A stretch of 23,147 nt of DNA, taken from positions 1 to 23,147 of the forward strand of contig JAUYMV010000327.1 of the NCBI GenBank assembly GCA_030698645.1, written 5' to 3'. The position numbers were made by a program, and so were the translations under genes. The notes under the pieces were generated by a model. The model did not search any database. It was not told where the DNA came from and was given only the letters and a program-made list of their open reading frames with translations. This document shows, piece after piece, positions 1 to 8,664 of this stretch; the stretch's first letter is position 1; each line of letters starts with the position of its first letter. The DNA is from Mesorhizobium sp. (GTDB lineage Bacteria > Pseudomonadota > Alphaproteobacteria > Rhizobiales > Rhizobiaceae).

Positions 1-58
1 GTTTCTTGGTCATGGCAAAACGCCTTGTTCAGTTCGAAATGAGGTTCCAGATCGCCGA

Positions 59-2128
59 TCAGTCGATGATTTCGACAGAGCCCGATCCGCAATTGGTTCT
101 GGTGTTGTCGGCGGCGAGCGCGTTGACCGGCAGGGTGAAGCGGGCCGACGACGACGGGTCGGGAAACACCCCGAGACAGGCAAAGCCGCGCGCCGAACTG
201 AGCGAGAACTGGGCGCTTGCGCCGCGCTCGAGGCGCAGGCCGCTGCTGGTCGGCGACGCCTGGCCGACGGCGAGGTCGACGCGCGTGCCCTTCAGGTCGG
301 AGGCGCGCAAGGAAACGGCGCGCGGCGCGGTGACCGCCGCCCAGGACATCCTGACCGTGCTGCCCGACATCATGAACAGGCCAAAACTGCCGGACCCGAT
401 CGTGGCCAAGTCGGTCGCATCGAGGCCTGCGACGGAAATACGGGAATTCAGCCCGTGCAGGCCGAGCAGGGAGGAGAGATAGCTGCCGCCGAGCGCATAG
501 ACCTCGGCGCCGCAGAGGCGGAGCGTGCGCTCGATCGGCCGAAGCCCTTCTCCGCCGGCGCCGATGGCGACGTGGTCCAATGCGACGCGGACATTCTCCA
601 GCACCATCGCGGTGAGTTCCTGGGTCGGACCGTCGGCCGACCGGACGATGTCGAGCCGCGACAGCCGCAGTGCCGACAGGTCCCTGGCGCTCAGGATCGC
701 CGGCGCGGGCTCGAAGGGGCAACTCGACGCCGCCGCGGCGACTATCGGCAGCGTGACCCGCAGCCGGCTGCGGCCGACCGGGTCGCGCGGCACGATCTCG
801 ACATCGGCGAAGCCGTTGGCGTCGAGACGCAGCGTCGAGGCGATCACCGCCTGTTTCGGCAGCTCGAGCCGGAGCCGCCGTGCGGTCTGGCAGTCCGAGC
901 CGCGGTTGAAGTGGGCCTGCGAAACGACGCCGCCTTCGGCGACGACGCGCCGGCACAGCTCGTCGCGCGGCGCGCAGACGAACGGCTTTTCGGCCGGCGC
1001 GCCAATGGCGTTGTCCACTGCATCGCCCCAAGCGCTGGCGTCCGCGGCCGGCAGTACCATGCCGATCGCCGCGGCGAGGCCGCCACAGCCGACGAAGCTT
1101 GCCGAGCGCGCCTGCGCGAAATTCCAACGGTAGATGGTCTCGCCGAGCAGCCCGAGGCGCTGGGTCGCGAGCGGCGGCGGCAGCGTGACGAGGTCGAAGG
1201 CCTGCCCGGGTTGCGGGAAGAAGCCGTGCTCGTGGCGGTATCCCTGGCATCGTGTCAGGCAGAGATCGAGATAGACGGCGGCGTCGAGCCTGGCGACATC
1301 CTGAAAGCCGAGCATAGTCACCGGCAGGGTCGGGTCGGTGCCGAAGAGTTCCGCCAGCGCCGCCTCGACGCGGCCGCGGCTGTTGCTGCCCTCCCATACC
1401 GCCTGCCCCGACGGCGCGCCGTTGATGCGGTGGATCGGCAGATAGCTTTTCTCGATGCCGTTGGGCGTGACGCGGTTGAAGACCGCCACGTAGACGGTAT
1501 CGCCAACGCTGGTTTCGCTGAGGAAGACATCGGTCTGGTGCAGGCTCCAGCGGTCGCCCAGGGCCGTCGCATCGCCCTCGCCCGGCTCGCCCGGCGCCGG
1601 CTGGCCTTCGCCGCAGTCGAGCACGATCTCGTTGACGATCGCCCCCTGGGGCGGGGCGGTTTCGCCCTTCAGGACGCCCGGAAGCGCGATGCGCTGGCGC
1701 AGCGCGAAGGCTTCCTTGATGGCCGTGCAGCGGCTGGGGACCGAATAGAAGGTGCCGTGGGGCGTCGGCCAGCTCAGGTAATAGCGCCTTGTCCCGTCGA
1801 GATCGAACCAGACCGGCGTCGTCGCCGGGAAGTCGGCGTCGAAGCGGGCGTCGGGCGAGCAGGGAATCTTCGGATGGCCGAGGTCGTGCGCGTTCCGCAG
1901 CTCGACCAGCGTCGTCTGCTCGATCGCCGCGGACGGGACGGCGACCAGCGCGCGCGCCGCCGCCTCCGACGCGCAGCCCGAAAGTTCGATCGCCACATTC
2001 CCATAGAGGGCGACATAGGCGTCCTCGTTCTCATCGGTCACATAGGCGGCGAGGCCGGGCGGGGCGGCGATGGCGGGCAGCGTGGCCGCGGCGAAGACGC
2101 CGGCGAGGAGGAGGGCGAGCGGTCTCAT
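59..2128 (-). CDS. Exported protein of unknown function, 689 aa, possible C-terminal beta-helix
   Basis: I do not recognise the family. The protein begins with a clear Sec signal peptide (MRPLALLLAGVFAAATLPAIA, cleavage near residue 21). The first two thirds are a mixed alpha/beta region with many scattered cysteines, which would suit disulfides in an oxidising compartment. From about residue 465 to the end, short valine/leucine-rich strands alternate with small polar turns (runs such as LSRLDIVRS and VLENVRVALDHVAIG). That pattern is compatible with a right-handed parallel beta-helix, but this is inference from pattern only. The frame stays open 28 codons further upstream. I chose this ATG because it starts the signal peptide and overlaps the upstream gene's stop as ATGA, the same junction seen twice more in this operon. 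No good ribosome site precedes it, consistent with translational coupling. It is the last gene of the operon visible here. Confidence 0.82.
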   Translation of the reverse strand: MRPLALLLAGVFAAATLPAIAAPPGLAAYVTDENEDAYVALYGNVAIELSGCASEAAARALVAVPSAAIEQTTLVELRNAHDLGHPKIPCSPDARFDADFPATTPVWFDLDGTRRYYLSWPTPHGTFYSVPSRCTAIKEAFALRQRIALPGVLKGETAPPQGAIVNEIVLDCGEGQPAPGEPGEGDATALGDRWSLHQTDVFLSETSVGDTVYVAVFNRVTPNGIEKSYLPIHRINGAPSGQAVWEGSNSRGRVEAALAELFGTDPTLPVTMLGFQDVARLDAAVYLDLCLTRCQGYRHEHGFFPQPGQAFDLVTLPPPLATQRLGLLGETIYRWNFAQARSASFVGCGGLAAAIGMVLPAADASAWGDAVDNAIGAPAEKPFVCAPRDELCRRVVAEGGVVSQAHFNRGSDCQTARRLRLELPKQAVIASTLRLDANGFADVEIVPRDPVGRSRLRVTLPIVAAAASSCPFEPAPAILSARDLSALRLSRLDIVRSADGPTQELTAMVLENVRVALDHVAIGAGGEGLRPIERTLRLCGAEVYALGGSYLSSLLGLHGLNSRISVAGLDATDLATIGSGSFGLFMMSGSTVRMSWAAVTAPRAVSLRASDLKGTRVDLAVGQASPTSSGLRLERGASAQFSLSSARGFACLGVFPDPSSSARFTLPVNALAADNTRTNCGSGSVEIID

Positions 2129-3462
2129 GGCATGGCCGCCAGGCAGGACGCCGACTGCTGCGGTCCGAGGCCGATCTCCGTCAATCCGGCATCGACCCCG
2201 GCGGCTGCGCACAGCGCCTTGACGTCGCTCGTCTTCTGTCCTTCGAACTGGACGGTGAGAATGCCGCTGCGCAGCGTCTCGGCCTGCGTGATGCAGAGCG
2301 GATTGCCGGCAAGGGCGGGCCTCCGGCAGGCGCGGATCGTCTGCTCCATCGACCGGCGATTGGCCAATTCGCAGAAATAGACGCGGCAGAGCTGCGCCGT
2401 GATCTTCGCGGTTTCCGCCCTGGCGTCGATCGTCTTGCGGACGCCATCGACGAGCGTGTCGGATCTTGCGCGGAATCCGAGCCGCTGGACGCGGGACAGT
2501 TCCTCGTTCACCTCGACCACGCGCGCGGCGATCTTGGGCAGCAGATTGACGCCCTCGGAGGTGATGAACAGCCCGCCCTTCCAGCGGTTAAATTCGTCGA
2601 GGATGGTGTTGGCGCGCAGAATGGCGTCGCGGTAGTTGTTGTAGGTCTTGGCGATCTTGTCGTCGCGCGCCGCGAGATAGGCCGCGTTGAGCGCGTCATG
2701 CGCGGCGTTGACCTCGCCGGCGCTGGCCTTGAGGCCGGCGATGCTGGCGGTCGCGCTGTCCTTCAGTCCCTCGGCGCGCGCGATCTTGCGCGCGAACATC
2801 GCGGTGATCGGGCTCTCGACGCCGGCAAAGTATTTTTCGATCACCTCGCCGGCCGCCTCGTCGACGAATGTGTTGATCTCGTTCTCGGACACGTTCGAGA
2901 TCAGGCCGCACTCGGCGTCGAAGGCCGGATCGAGCACGGTGGCGTGGCAGGTCGCCATCTCGGTCAGGCGCGCGTCGAGACTGAAGTTCGGCTGCGAGGA
3001 GGTCTCGTATTCGAAGAACGCCTGGTCCCACCGGACGTCGCCGAAATCGGCTGCCGACACGCGGCGGTCGCGGCAGAACCGCGTCCGCTCCATCAGGTCG
3101 TTGTTGTTGGACGCCTTGTAGCGGCTGAGGTCGGCCTGCGCCTGCTGGCAGTTCATGATGCCGGTCAGGAGGGCTGCGAAGTTCTGTTGCGCCGGCGGCA
3201 GCCCCTTCACCTGGGCCTGGCGAAAGGCGTCGAAGGCAGCCTGCGTCTGCGCGGCGGACCGGCTCGCCTTGTGAAACAGGCAGACGCCCTGTTCGAACTC
3301 GGCGATGCGGATGTCGTTGAACCCGGAGGCGGCGCAGTCCGGCTTGAGGGCGCGCGCCGCGGTTACGGTGTAGCCGTCGAGCTTGTTGACGACGTCGGCA
3401 CGGGCCGAAACTGCGCCCAGGGCGACGAAGGCCAGTGGCAGGAGCTTGAGACAGGACTTCAT
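2125..3462 (-). CDS. Exported alpha-helical cysteine-rich protein of unknown function, 445 aa
   Basis: I do not recognise the family. A Sec signal peptide (MKSCLKLLPLAFVALGAVSARA) precedes a mostly helical mature protein with more than ten cysteines, many near the C-terminus, suggesting a disulfide-bonded periplasmic or secreted product. The N-terminal part (about residues 30-140) has amphipathic helix pairs of the kind seen in TPR-like repeats, without a clean consensus. A helical stretch around residues 240-330 looks capable of coiled-coil packing. The start is supported by a GAGGGA ribosome site about 10 bases upstream and by the signal peptide; a longer in-frame extension of 31 codons overlaps the preceding gene and is unlikely. 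It lies 10 bp after the 1285-aa gene and overlaps the next gene by 4 bp (ATGA). It is probably a structural partner of its neighbours. Confidence 0.85.
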   Translation of the reverse strand: MKSCLKLLPLAFVALGAVSARADVVNKLDGYTVTAARALKPDCAASGFNDIRIAEFEQGVCLFHKASRSAAQTQAAFDAFRQAQVKGLPPAQQNFAALLTGIMNCQQAQADLSRYKASNNNDLMERTRFCRDRRVSAADFGDVRWDQAFFEYETSSQPNFSLDARLTEMATCHATVLDPAFDAECGLISNVSENEINTFVDEAAGEVIEKYFAGVESPITAMFARKIARAEGLKDSATASIAGLKASAGEVNAAHDALNAAYLAARDDKIAKTYNNYRDAILRANTILDEFNRWKGGLFITSEGVNLLPKIAARVVEVNEELSRVQRLGFRARSDTLVDGVRKTIDARAETAKITAQLCRVYFCELANRRSMEQTIRACRRPALAGNPLCITQAETLRSGILTVQFEGQKTSDVKALCAAAGVDAGLTEIGLGPQQSASCLAAMP

Positions 3463-3472
3463 CGCTCGTCCC

Positions 3473-6400
3473 TCACGTTGCGCTGCTGTAGATGAAGTAG
3501 ATGGTGTAGACGGCGCCGTCGTAGCCGCAGGTCGAAGGCAGCACGCCAAGCGCATAGCTGCCGATCACCGGTGCGCCGAGATAGGGCAGGGTCGCGTTGG
3601 TGTCGTTCGGCGGGCCGGGCACCGGCGGGAACTGCCGGACCTGGAAACGGTCCTCCCAGAAGTCGAGGATGCGGTCGACGCGGTCCTGCGAGGTGGCAAG
3701 GTTGAAGAAGGCCTGCTGGTCGCTGCGCGGCGGACCGATCTGAAGCTGCGCGACGTTTTCGGTCGAGCCCTGCGCCAGCGCCTTGAACACCATGCCGCTG
3801 CCTTCATGGCTGAGGATGTATTCGTTGCGCTGCGACCCGGTGCAGGGGAACTGGACGCCGACAATCATGTCGATCAGCGTCATGTTGCGCGCGTTCCGGA
3901 ACTTCGCGGCGTTCCACAGGCTGAAATAGCCGAGGCGCTTCATCGTCTCCTCGGTGGCCGCGGCCGGCGACACCTCGAATTCGACGCGGCCGGTCTGGGC
4001 GAGGCTGCGCGCGAAGCCGGAATTTGCCGGCACGACGATCTGGGCGACGCCGACATTGATCGGCCGTTCGTCGAAGAAATGATTGTTGGTGATGTCGTCG
4101 ATCATCGCGCCGAGCTGCGTGGCGTTGCGCACATAGGTCGACGGCCAGTCCGCCTGCACACCCGTGACGCCGGCGACGAGCGCATAGCGGCGGCGCATCA
4201 GATGAAGGTTGAGATTTGCCGTCTCGAGCAGCCGGCGCTTGCTGACGACATATTCCGGCACGCCCTTGAGCAGTTCCGACAGCGTTTCCTGGCTGGTGAT
4301 GAACAGGTTCTTGCGGGTCTGCGGATCGTCGATCTGGGACACCAGCGCGGTCATCTCTTCCTGCTGCTTGGCGACCTCCGCCTTCACGCCGGCCTGGAAG
4401 GCGCGGATCTTTTCCTTGAGGCTGGCGCTCTGGAGCCCGAGGTCGATGGCGTGATCCAGGCCAGCGATCATCTCGGTCGTGTTGGAGGTTTCCTCCGCGA
4501 TGCGCTTTTCGAGGAAAGCCATCTCCTGGTCGCTCAACGCCAGCATCGCCTGGCTCTGCCGTTCGCGCAGTTCGTTGATGATATTCGTCGACCGGTTGGA
4601 CGCCTCGGCGAGGGTGTTGACGTTGGCGTCGACGGCGCGAACCCGCTCGAGACGCGCCCGCGCGTCCGAAATGAGCGATTCCAGGACGGTCGTGTCGCTG
4701 GCAAGCTGATCGTCGGAGAGATGCAGCCGCTCGATATCACGCCCGGCGATCGAGATTTCGCCCAGGGCGCGCGCGATCAGCAGGTCCTGGTCCTGTGTGT
4801 CGAAGTCGAGAAGCGCGTTCTCGTTCGCGGTCAGCTCCAGCGCACTGATCTGGCGGGAATGCTCGGCCTTCAATGTCGCGATCTTCTCGTCGATGCCGAG
4901 CGCCTGGTTCTGGCAGTCGACATCGGAGATGCTGTCCTGCAGCATCAGCTGCTTGATCTCGTTGAGGCCTTCGGCACGACGCCCGGCGAGCTGGAAGTGC
5001 ATGCGATGCAGCGCAACGGCCTTGGCGGATTTGACCAGGTCGATGCTGTTCAGCTTCTGCTGGTACGTGTCGACTTCGAGCTGGAAGGCGGCGATCTTCT
5101 GGGCGGTCTGCGATTCGATCGTCGCGATCTGCAGGGCGACGTTGAGGATCGAGCGCAGCGTGAGCACCGTCGCCTGCGCGCCCTTGCTGAGGTCTATGGT
5201 GGTGTAGACGCCCGATGCCAGTCCCGCCGCCGCAACGGTGGTCTCCGGGACGGCGCTCATCGCCGCGAGCACCCCCTCCGCGACCGCGAGACCCGTCTGC
5301 ATGTACTGAAGCGTGTTGACGAAGCCCCGGGTCCAGAGGTTGATCGAATCGATCTGAGCCTTGATGCCGTCGCGACGCAGAGTGAGCGCCGCGACCTCGT
5401 CTCCGATCGACGCCAGTTCGGTGTCCCACATCTTCTTGGCGAATTCGGTTTCCGTCTGCGTGAAGGCGCCGCAATCGACCGTGACCCCTTCGGGCAGCGA
5501 GGGATTGTCGCTGGAGCCGTTGACGATGATGTTGTCGCTGCCGACCATCGGGGCGAGGTCGCGGAAGTCGGTGTTGCCGACCACGCATTGAAGGACGAAG
5601 GCGCGGGCGCGCACCTGTTCGCGATTGAGCTTCTCGCGCAACCCGATATTGGCGCCGTCGCCGCACATCTGCCTGTTGAACTCGATATGGGTGAATGCGG
5701 GCGCCGGGAGATCGCAGGGCTGCTCACCAGCGATCGGGGTGAACGGCTGGGCCGGGCTGACGCCGACAAACGACAACTGCCGTTCGATCTGGCAGATGCC
5801 CTCGCGCGATACCTTGCGGCGCAGCAGATAGGTCTCGTTCTGCCGGGCCGCGATCTGCGCTTTCTGCAACTGCGAGCGGGCGATGGCGTTCTCCGAAAGT
5901 CGGATCGCTTCCTGCTTCTGGCTGATCTCGATCAGGATCTGGTCGCGCTGGTTGGTGTTTCGATCCTTCTGGCGCGTGTATTCGGTGATCTGGGTCTGGA
6001 TCGATCCCAGCTGCATGTCGATGTTCATGCGCGTCATTTCCCAGGAGAGCAGCCAGCGAAGCTCGGAACGGCGCTCCATCTCCGCCTCCTTGCTGAGCAC
6101 GATGAGGTCGAGCTCGCGGCGGCCTCCGAGCTGCTGCTGGCGGTTCTCGAACTCGGCGATTCTGCTGGCGAGTTCGGTCTCGAGGCGTCTGATCTGCTGT
6201 CGGAAATTGAAAGTGTCGCGCTCGGCGTCGACCTTGTTCATCTCCTCCTGAACGGCGAGCGAGAACGTCTCCGCCTCCAGTTCGAGCTTGCCGATGCGGT
6301 GCGCGATCAGGTTGACCTGCTGGCTGCGGATCGTGCGGTCCTCGTCGAGCTGGCGGGTCGCCTCGCCATCCTTGTTGGCGTGCCAGCGTTCGACGATGTC

Positions 6401-7330
6401 CTCGATGCTGCGTTCGATGGATTCGAGCTGGCTGCGGCTCTGGCCGATCTTGATCTCCAGCTCTTCGAACCGGATCGTGGTGAACTGCAGCGGATCGATG
6501 CCGACGAACAGGAATCCCTTGCGGACGCTGTCCATGCGCTCCTTCAGCTCGTTTTCCTGGACGAGCAGGTCGGCGCGCAAATCGTCATAGGTGGTCTCGC
6601 CGGGCACATCCATCTTGGTCTCGACGAGCGTCCACATCGCGGCCTCGTAGTTGGTGTAGGCCTTCGACAGATTGGGCTGGGATGCGACGCTGCCGGCGGC
6701 CGAGGCGCCCAGCGACTCGGCGAGGAAGAAGTCGAGCTGTTTGACGCGCGCCTCGGACACGGTCTGGTACCAGGTGTCGCCCATGCTCATGAACAGCTGG
6801 ATCTTCAGGCTGTTGAGCAGCACGAGCTGGCGTACGAACTCGCGATAGCCGGCTTCGGATTGCTCCGGCGTCGCGCCTGATCCCGCCTGCTGCCGCGCCA
6901 GGAATTTCAAGCCGCGTTCGACGTCCTGCAGGCCGCGCACCGCGATCTCCTGCGCCTTCTGCGGCGACAGCGGGGAATCGTTTCGGCTGACGCCGCTCGA
7001 CGCCGACAGGAACGGCAGGTCGGAGGCGAGGAACAGGCTGTAGCGGCCGAGCTGCAGATGGCAGTCGTAGTCGCAGACGAGGGCGAGCCGGCCGGAATCG
7101 GCGGACCCGCAGCCGGCCAGGTAGCGTTCGAGCTCGTTTGCGACGTCGCCCATGTATTTCACGTCGGCGCGGAAGTTCGCGATCTTCAGAAGAGTCGTCA
7201 GCTGGCCGCCCTTCTGGACCGCGGCGTCGAGGTCGAGGTCGGTGCAGGATGCGCTCTGGGCGCGTGCGGCGCAGACGCTGCCGAACGTCAGGACGAGCAG
7301 GACGAGGATCGATGACAGGAGATGTCGCAT
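3473..7330 (-). CDS. Large exported coiled-coil protein with central hydrophobic segment, 1285 aa
   Basis: I do not recognise the family. It is the largest product of the operon. A Sec signal peptide (MRHLLSSILVLLVLTFGSVC then AARA) is followed by a helical N-terminal domain to about residue 270. A long coiled-coil region with many Gln/Glu/Arg heptads spans about 280-510. A cysteine-containing linker domain covers about 513-625 (five cysteines). A hydrophobic Ala/Val/Leu/Gly-rich segment lies at about 668-712. A second coiled-coil region spans about 750-1010, and a mixed alpha/beta C-terminal domain runs from about 1020 to the end. The open frame continues 484 codons upstream over the 443-aa gene, but the signal peptide, a GGTGGGAA-like purine tract and the 2-bp spacing after the preceding stop fix this start. 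Coiled coils around a hydrophobic hairpin resemble alpha-helical pore-forming toxins or envelope-spanning proteins; that comparison is inference only. Confidence 0.86.
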   Translation of the reverse strand: MRHLLSSILVLLVLTFGSVCAARAQSASCTDLDLDAAVQKGGQLTTLLKIANFRADVKYMGDVANELERYLAGCGSADSGRLALVCDYDCHLQLGRYSLFLASDLPFLSASSGVSRNDSPLSPQKAQEIAVRGLQDVERGLKFLARQQAGSGATPEQSEAGYREFVRQLVLLNSLKIQLFMSMGDTWYQTVSEARVKQLDFFLAESLGASAAGSVASQPNLSKAYTNYEAAMWTLVETKMDVPGETTYDDLRADLLVQENELKERMDSVRKGFLFVGIDPLQFTTIRFEELEIKIGQSRSQLESIERSIEDIVERWHANKDGEATRQLDEDRTIRSQQVNLIAHRIGKLELEAETFSLAVQEEMNKVDAERDTFNFRQQIRRLETELASRIAEFENRQQQLGGRRELDLIVLSKEAEMERRSELRWLLSWEMTRMNIDMQLGSIQTQITEYTRQKDRNTNQRDQILIEISQKQEAIRLSENAIARSQLQKAQIAARQNETYLLRRKVSREGICQIERQLSFVGVSPAQPFTPIAGEQPCDLPAPAFTHIEFNRQMCGDGANIGLREKLNREQVRARAFVLQCVVGNTDFRDLAPMVGSDNIIVNGSSDNPSLPEGVTVDCGAFTQTETEFAKKMWDTELASIGDEVAALTLRRDGIKAQIDSINLWTRGFVNTLQYMQTGLAVAEGVLAAMSAVPETTVAAAGLASGVYTTIDLSKGAQATVLTLRSILNVALQIATIESQTAQKIAAFQLEVDTYQQKLNSIDLVKSAKAVALHRMHFQLAGRRAEGLNEIKQLMLQDSISDVDCQNQALGIDEKIATLKAEHSRQISALELTANENALLDFDTQDQDLLIARALGEISIAGRDIERLHLSDDQLASDTTVLESLISDARARLERVRAVDANVNTLAEASNRSTNIINELRERQSQAMLALSDQEMAFLEKRIAEETSNTTEMIAGLDHAIDLGLQSASLKEKIRAFQAGVKAEVAKQQEEMTALVSQIDDPQTRKNLFITSQETLSELLKGVPEYVVSKRRLLETANLNLHLMRRRYALVAGVTGVQADWPSTYVRNATQLGAMIDDITNNHFFDERPINVGVAQIVVPANSGFARSLAQTGRVEFEVSPAAATEETMKRLGYFSLWNAAKFRNARNMTLIDMIVGVQFPCTGSQRNEYILSHEGSGMVFKALAQGSTENVAQLQIGPPRSDQQAFFNLATSQDRVDRILDFWEDRFQVRQFPPVPGPPNDTNATLPYLGAPVIGSYALGVLPSTCGYDGAVYTIYFIYSSAT

Positions 7331-7332
7331 GG

Positions 7333-8664
7333 TCAGTTCCCACCCACCAGGAAGGCTTCGGAAAGCTGGCGCACGTGGCGCGACAGTTCGGCGGCGAAGG
7401 CCTGGTCGAGCGACGGCGCCTGGAAGCGGCGCACCACCGTTTCGGCGGCCGACAGGCAGTTCGTGTAGGGCACGAGAACGCTCGCCTCGAGGCTCGCCGT
7501 GTCGCGCGCCAGGTCGAGCTGGTCGTAGAGAGACCCCAGGCTTTCGCAGACGCGCAGCTCCTGCTGGATCGCCGGGTCGGGCGTCGTCGCAGAAAGCCTG
7601 GCGGTCGCCTCGAGAACCTTGTCGATCTCGCCGACCATGGCGGCGAGCTTCTCCTGCGCGCGCTTGTATTCCTGCAAGTCGGACGGCTGGTTGAGCTGCG
7701 AGAGGTCGACCGCCTGGATCTCGGCGATCGTCGTGGCGGCATTGAGCTGGTCGTTCTTCACGAGCATCAGGTTGGACTCGACATTGCCCAGCACACGTTC
7801 GAGTTCGAGGATTTCGGCCGACTTGATCTCGACGTCCATGTCGTTGACCAGGCCCTGGAACTCCCGACCGGCGGCGTTGAGCAGGCTGAGGGCGTCGCGC
7901 ACCTTGGCCTCGACGCGCTGCATGACGCGCTCGCCGACACGGGTGGTGACGATGCGTTGCATCTCGCCGCGCGTGCGGACCGGTGCGATGGCACAGACCA
8001 TCTTGCGCAACCGGTCCGCATCCAGCCTGCCCCGCACGGTGGCCAGAACGGGCATCAGGGGCCGCCAGCCAGGCTCCATGGTCTCGGCCGCCGCGGCGGT
8101 GAGCGAGTCTTTCTCGACCGAGACGATCCGCTCCAGGCGCTGGCACTTGGCCTGTAGCGTCGGTTCGGCGAAATAGAGCATGGCGCCGATGAGGTAGAGC
8201 TCGGCGGCGGCCGACATCTGCCGGCGGCGCAGCAGGTCGAGTTGCGCGGCCGTGTTGCCGTCGCCGCGCTCGAAGTAGCGGTAGCGGACGAGATAGAGCT
8301 CGAGCAGCGCGAGACGCTTGTGGAGCGTTGGCGCGATGTCCAGCGGGATGGCGATGACCGGAAATCCGCGGCGCACCGCAGTCGCGCCGGCGGTGCGGTC
8401 CTCGCCGATGATGACGCCGCCGAAGGGCAGATCGGACACGACGTTGGCGGGCGGCGGCACGACCGGCGCGGGCGCGTTGGCGCCGCCGAGCACGTCGAAC
8501 CAGGACGCCGAAGGCGGTGGGGATTCGAGCGTGGCCAGCCAGAAGGCGTCGAGCTTGTCGAACGTGTAGCGGCGTTCGAGGATCGTATCGGCGAGCGCCG
8601 GCGCGGCGGCGAGCCAAAGCGTGGCCAGCGTTGCGATCAGTCGGATGAAGAGGGTCGGTTTCAT
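7333..8664 (-). CDS. Exported alpha-helical protein of unknown function, 443 aa
   Basis: I do not recognise the family. The signal peptide is MKPTLFIRLIATLATLWLAA followed by APALA. The mature N-terminus has a proline-rich stretch (near PAPVVPPPANVV, about residue 70). Helical bundles follow, with a likely coiled coil at about residues 246-320 and a helical C-terminal domain carrying a few cysteines. Part of the middle (about 110-180) looks TPR-like, with paired amphipathic helices, but no motif is clean. An ATG four codons earlier is possible. I chose this one because it overlaps the upstream gene's stop as ATGA, as at two other junctions here. Its stop is 2 bp before the 1285-aa gene's ATG, so the two are almost certainly co-translated, and their products probably act together. 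Confidence 0.84.
   Translation of the reverse strand: MKPTLFIRLIATLATLWLAAAPALADTILERRYTFDKLDAFWLATLESPPPSASWFDVLGGANAPAPVVPPPANVVSDLPFGGVIIGEDRTAGATAVRRGFPVIAIPLDIAPTLHKRLALLELYLVRYRYFERGDGNTAAQLDLLRRRQMSAAAELYLIGAMLYFAEPTLQAKCQRLERIVSVEKDSLTAAAAETMEPGWRPLMPVLATVRGRLDADRLRKMVCAIAPVRTRGEMQRIVTTRVGERVMQRVEAKVRDALSLLNAAGREFQGLVNDMDVEIKSAEILELERVLGNVESNLMLVKNDQLNAATTIAEIQAVDLSQLNQPSDLQEYKRAQEKLAAMVGEIDKVLEATARLSATTPDPAIQQELRVCESLGSLYDQLDLARDTASLEASVLVPYTNCLSAAETVVRRFQAPSLDQAFAAELSRHVRQLSEAFLVGGN

Noticed and set aside
1..13. A possible next gene of the leftward operon starting at an ATG at 13 (M-T-K-K)
   Set aside because: Only four codons are visible and the upstream AAGG is a weak ribosome site, so it cannot be supported.
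3383..6880. A 1165-codon open frame on the plus strand opposite the large coiled-coil gene, with other long plus-strand frames across 455-3495
   Set aside because: These are antisense shadows in GC-rich DNA. Their translations are low-complexity Arg/Asp/Leu/Val sequence without signal peptides, motifs or ribosome sites, and the minus-strand frames have coherent signal peptides and coupled junctions.
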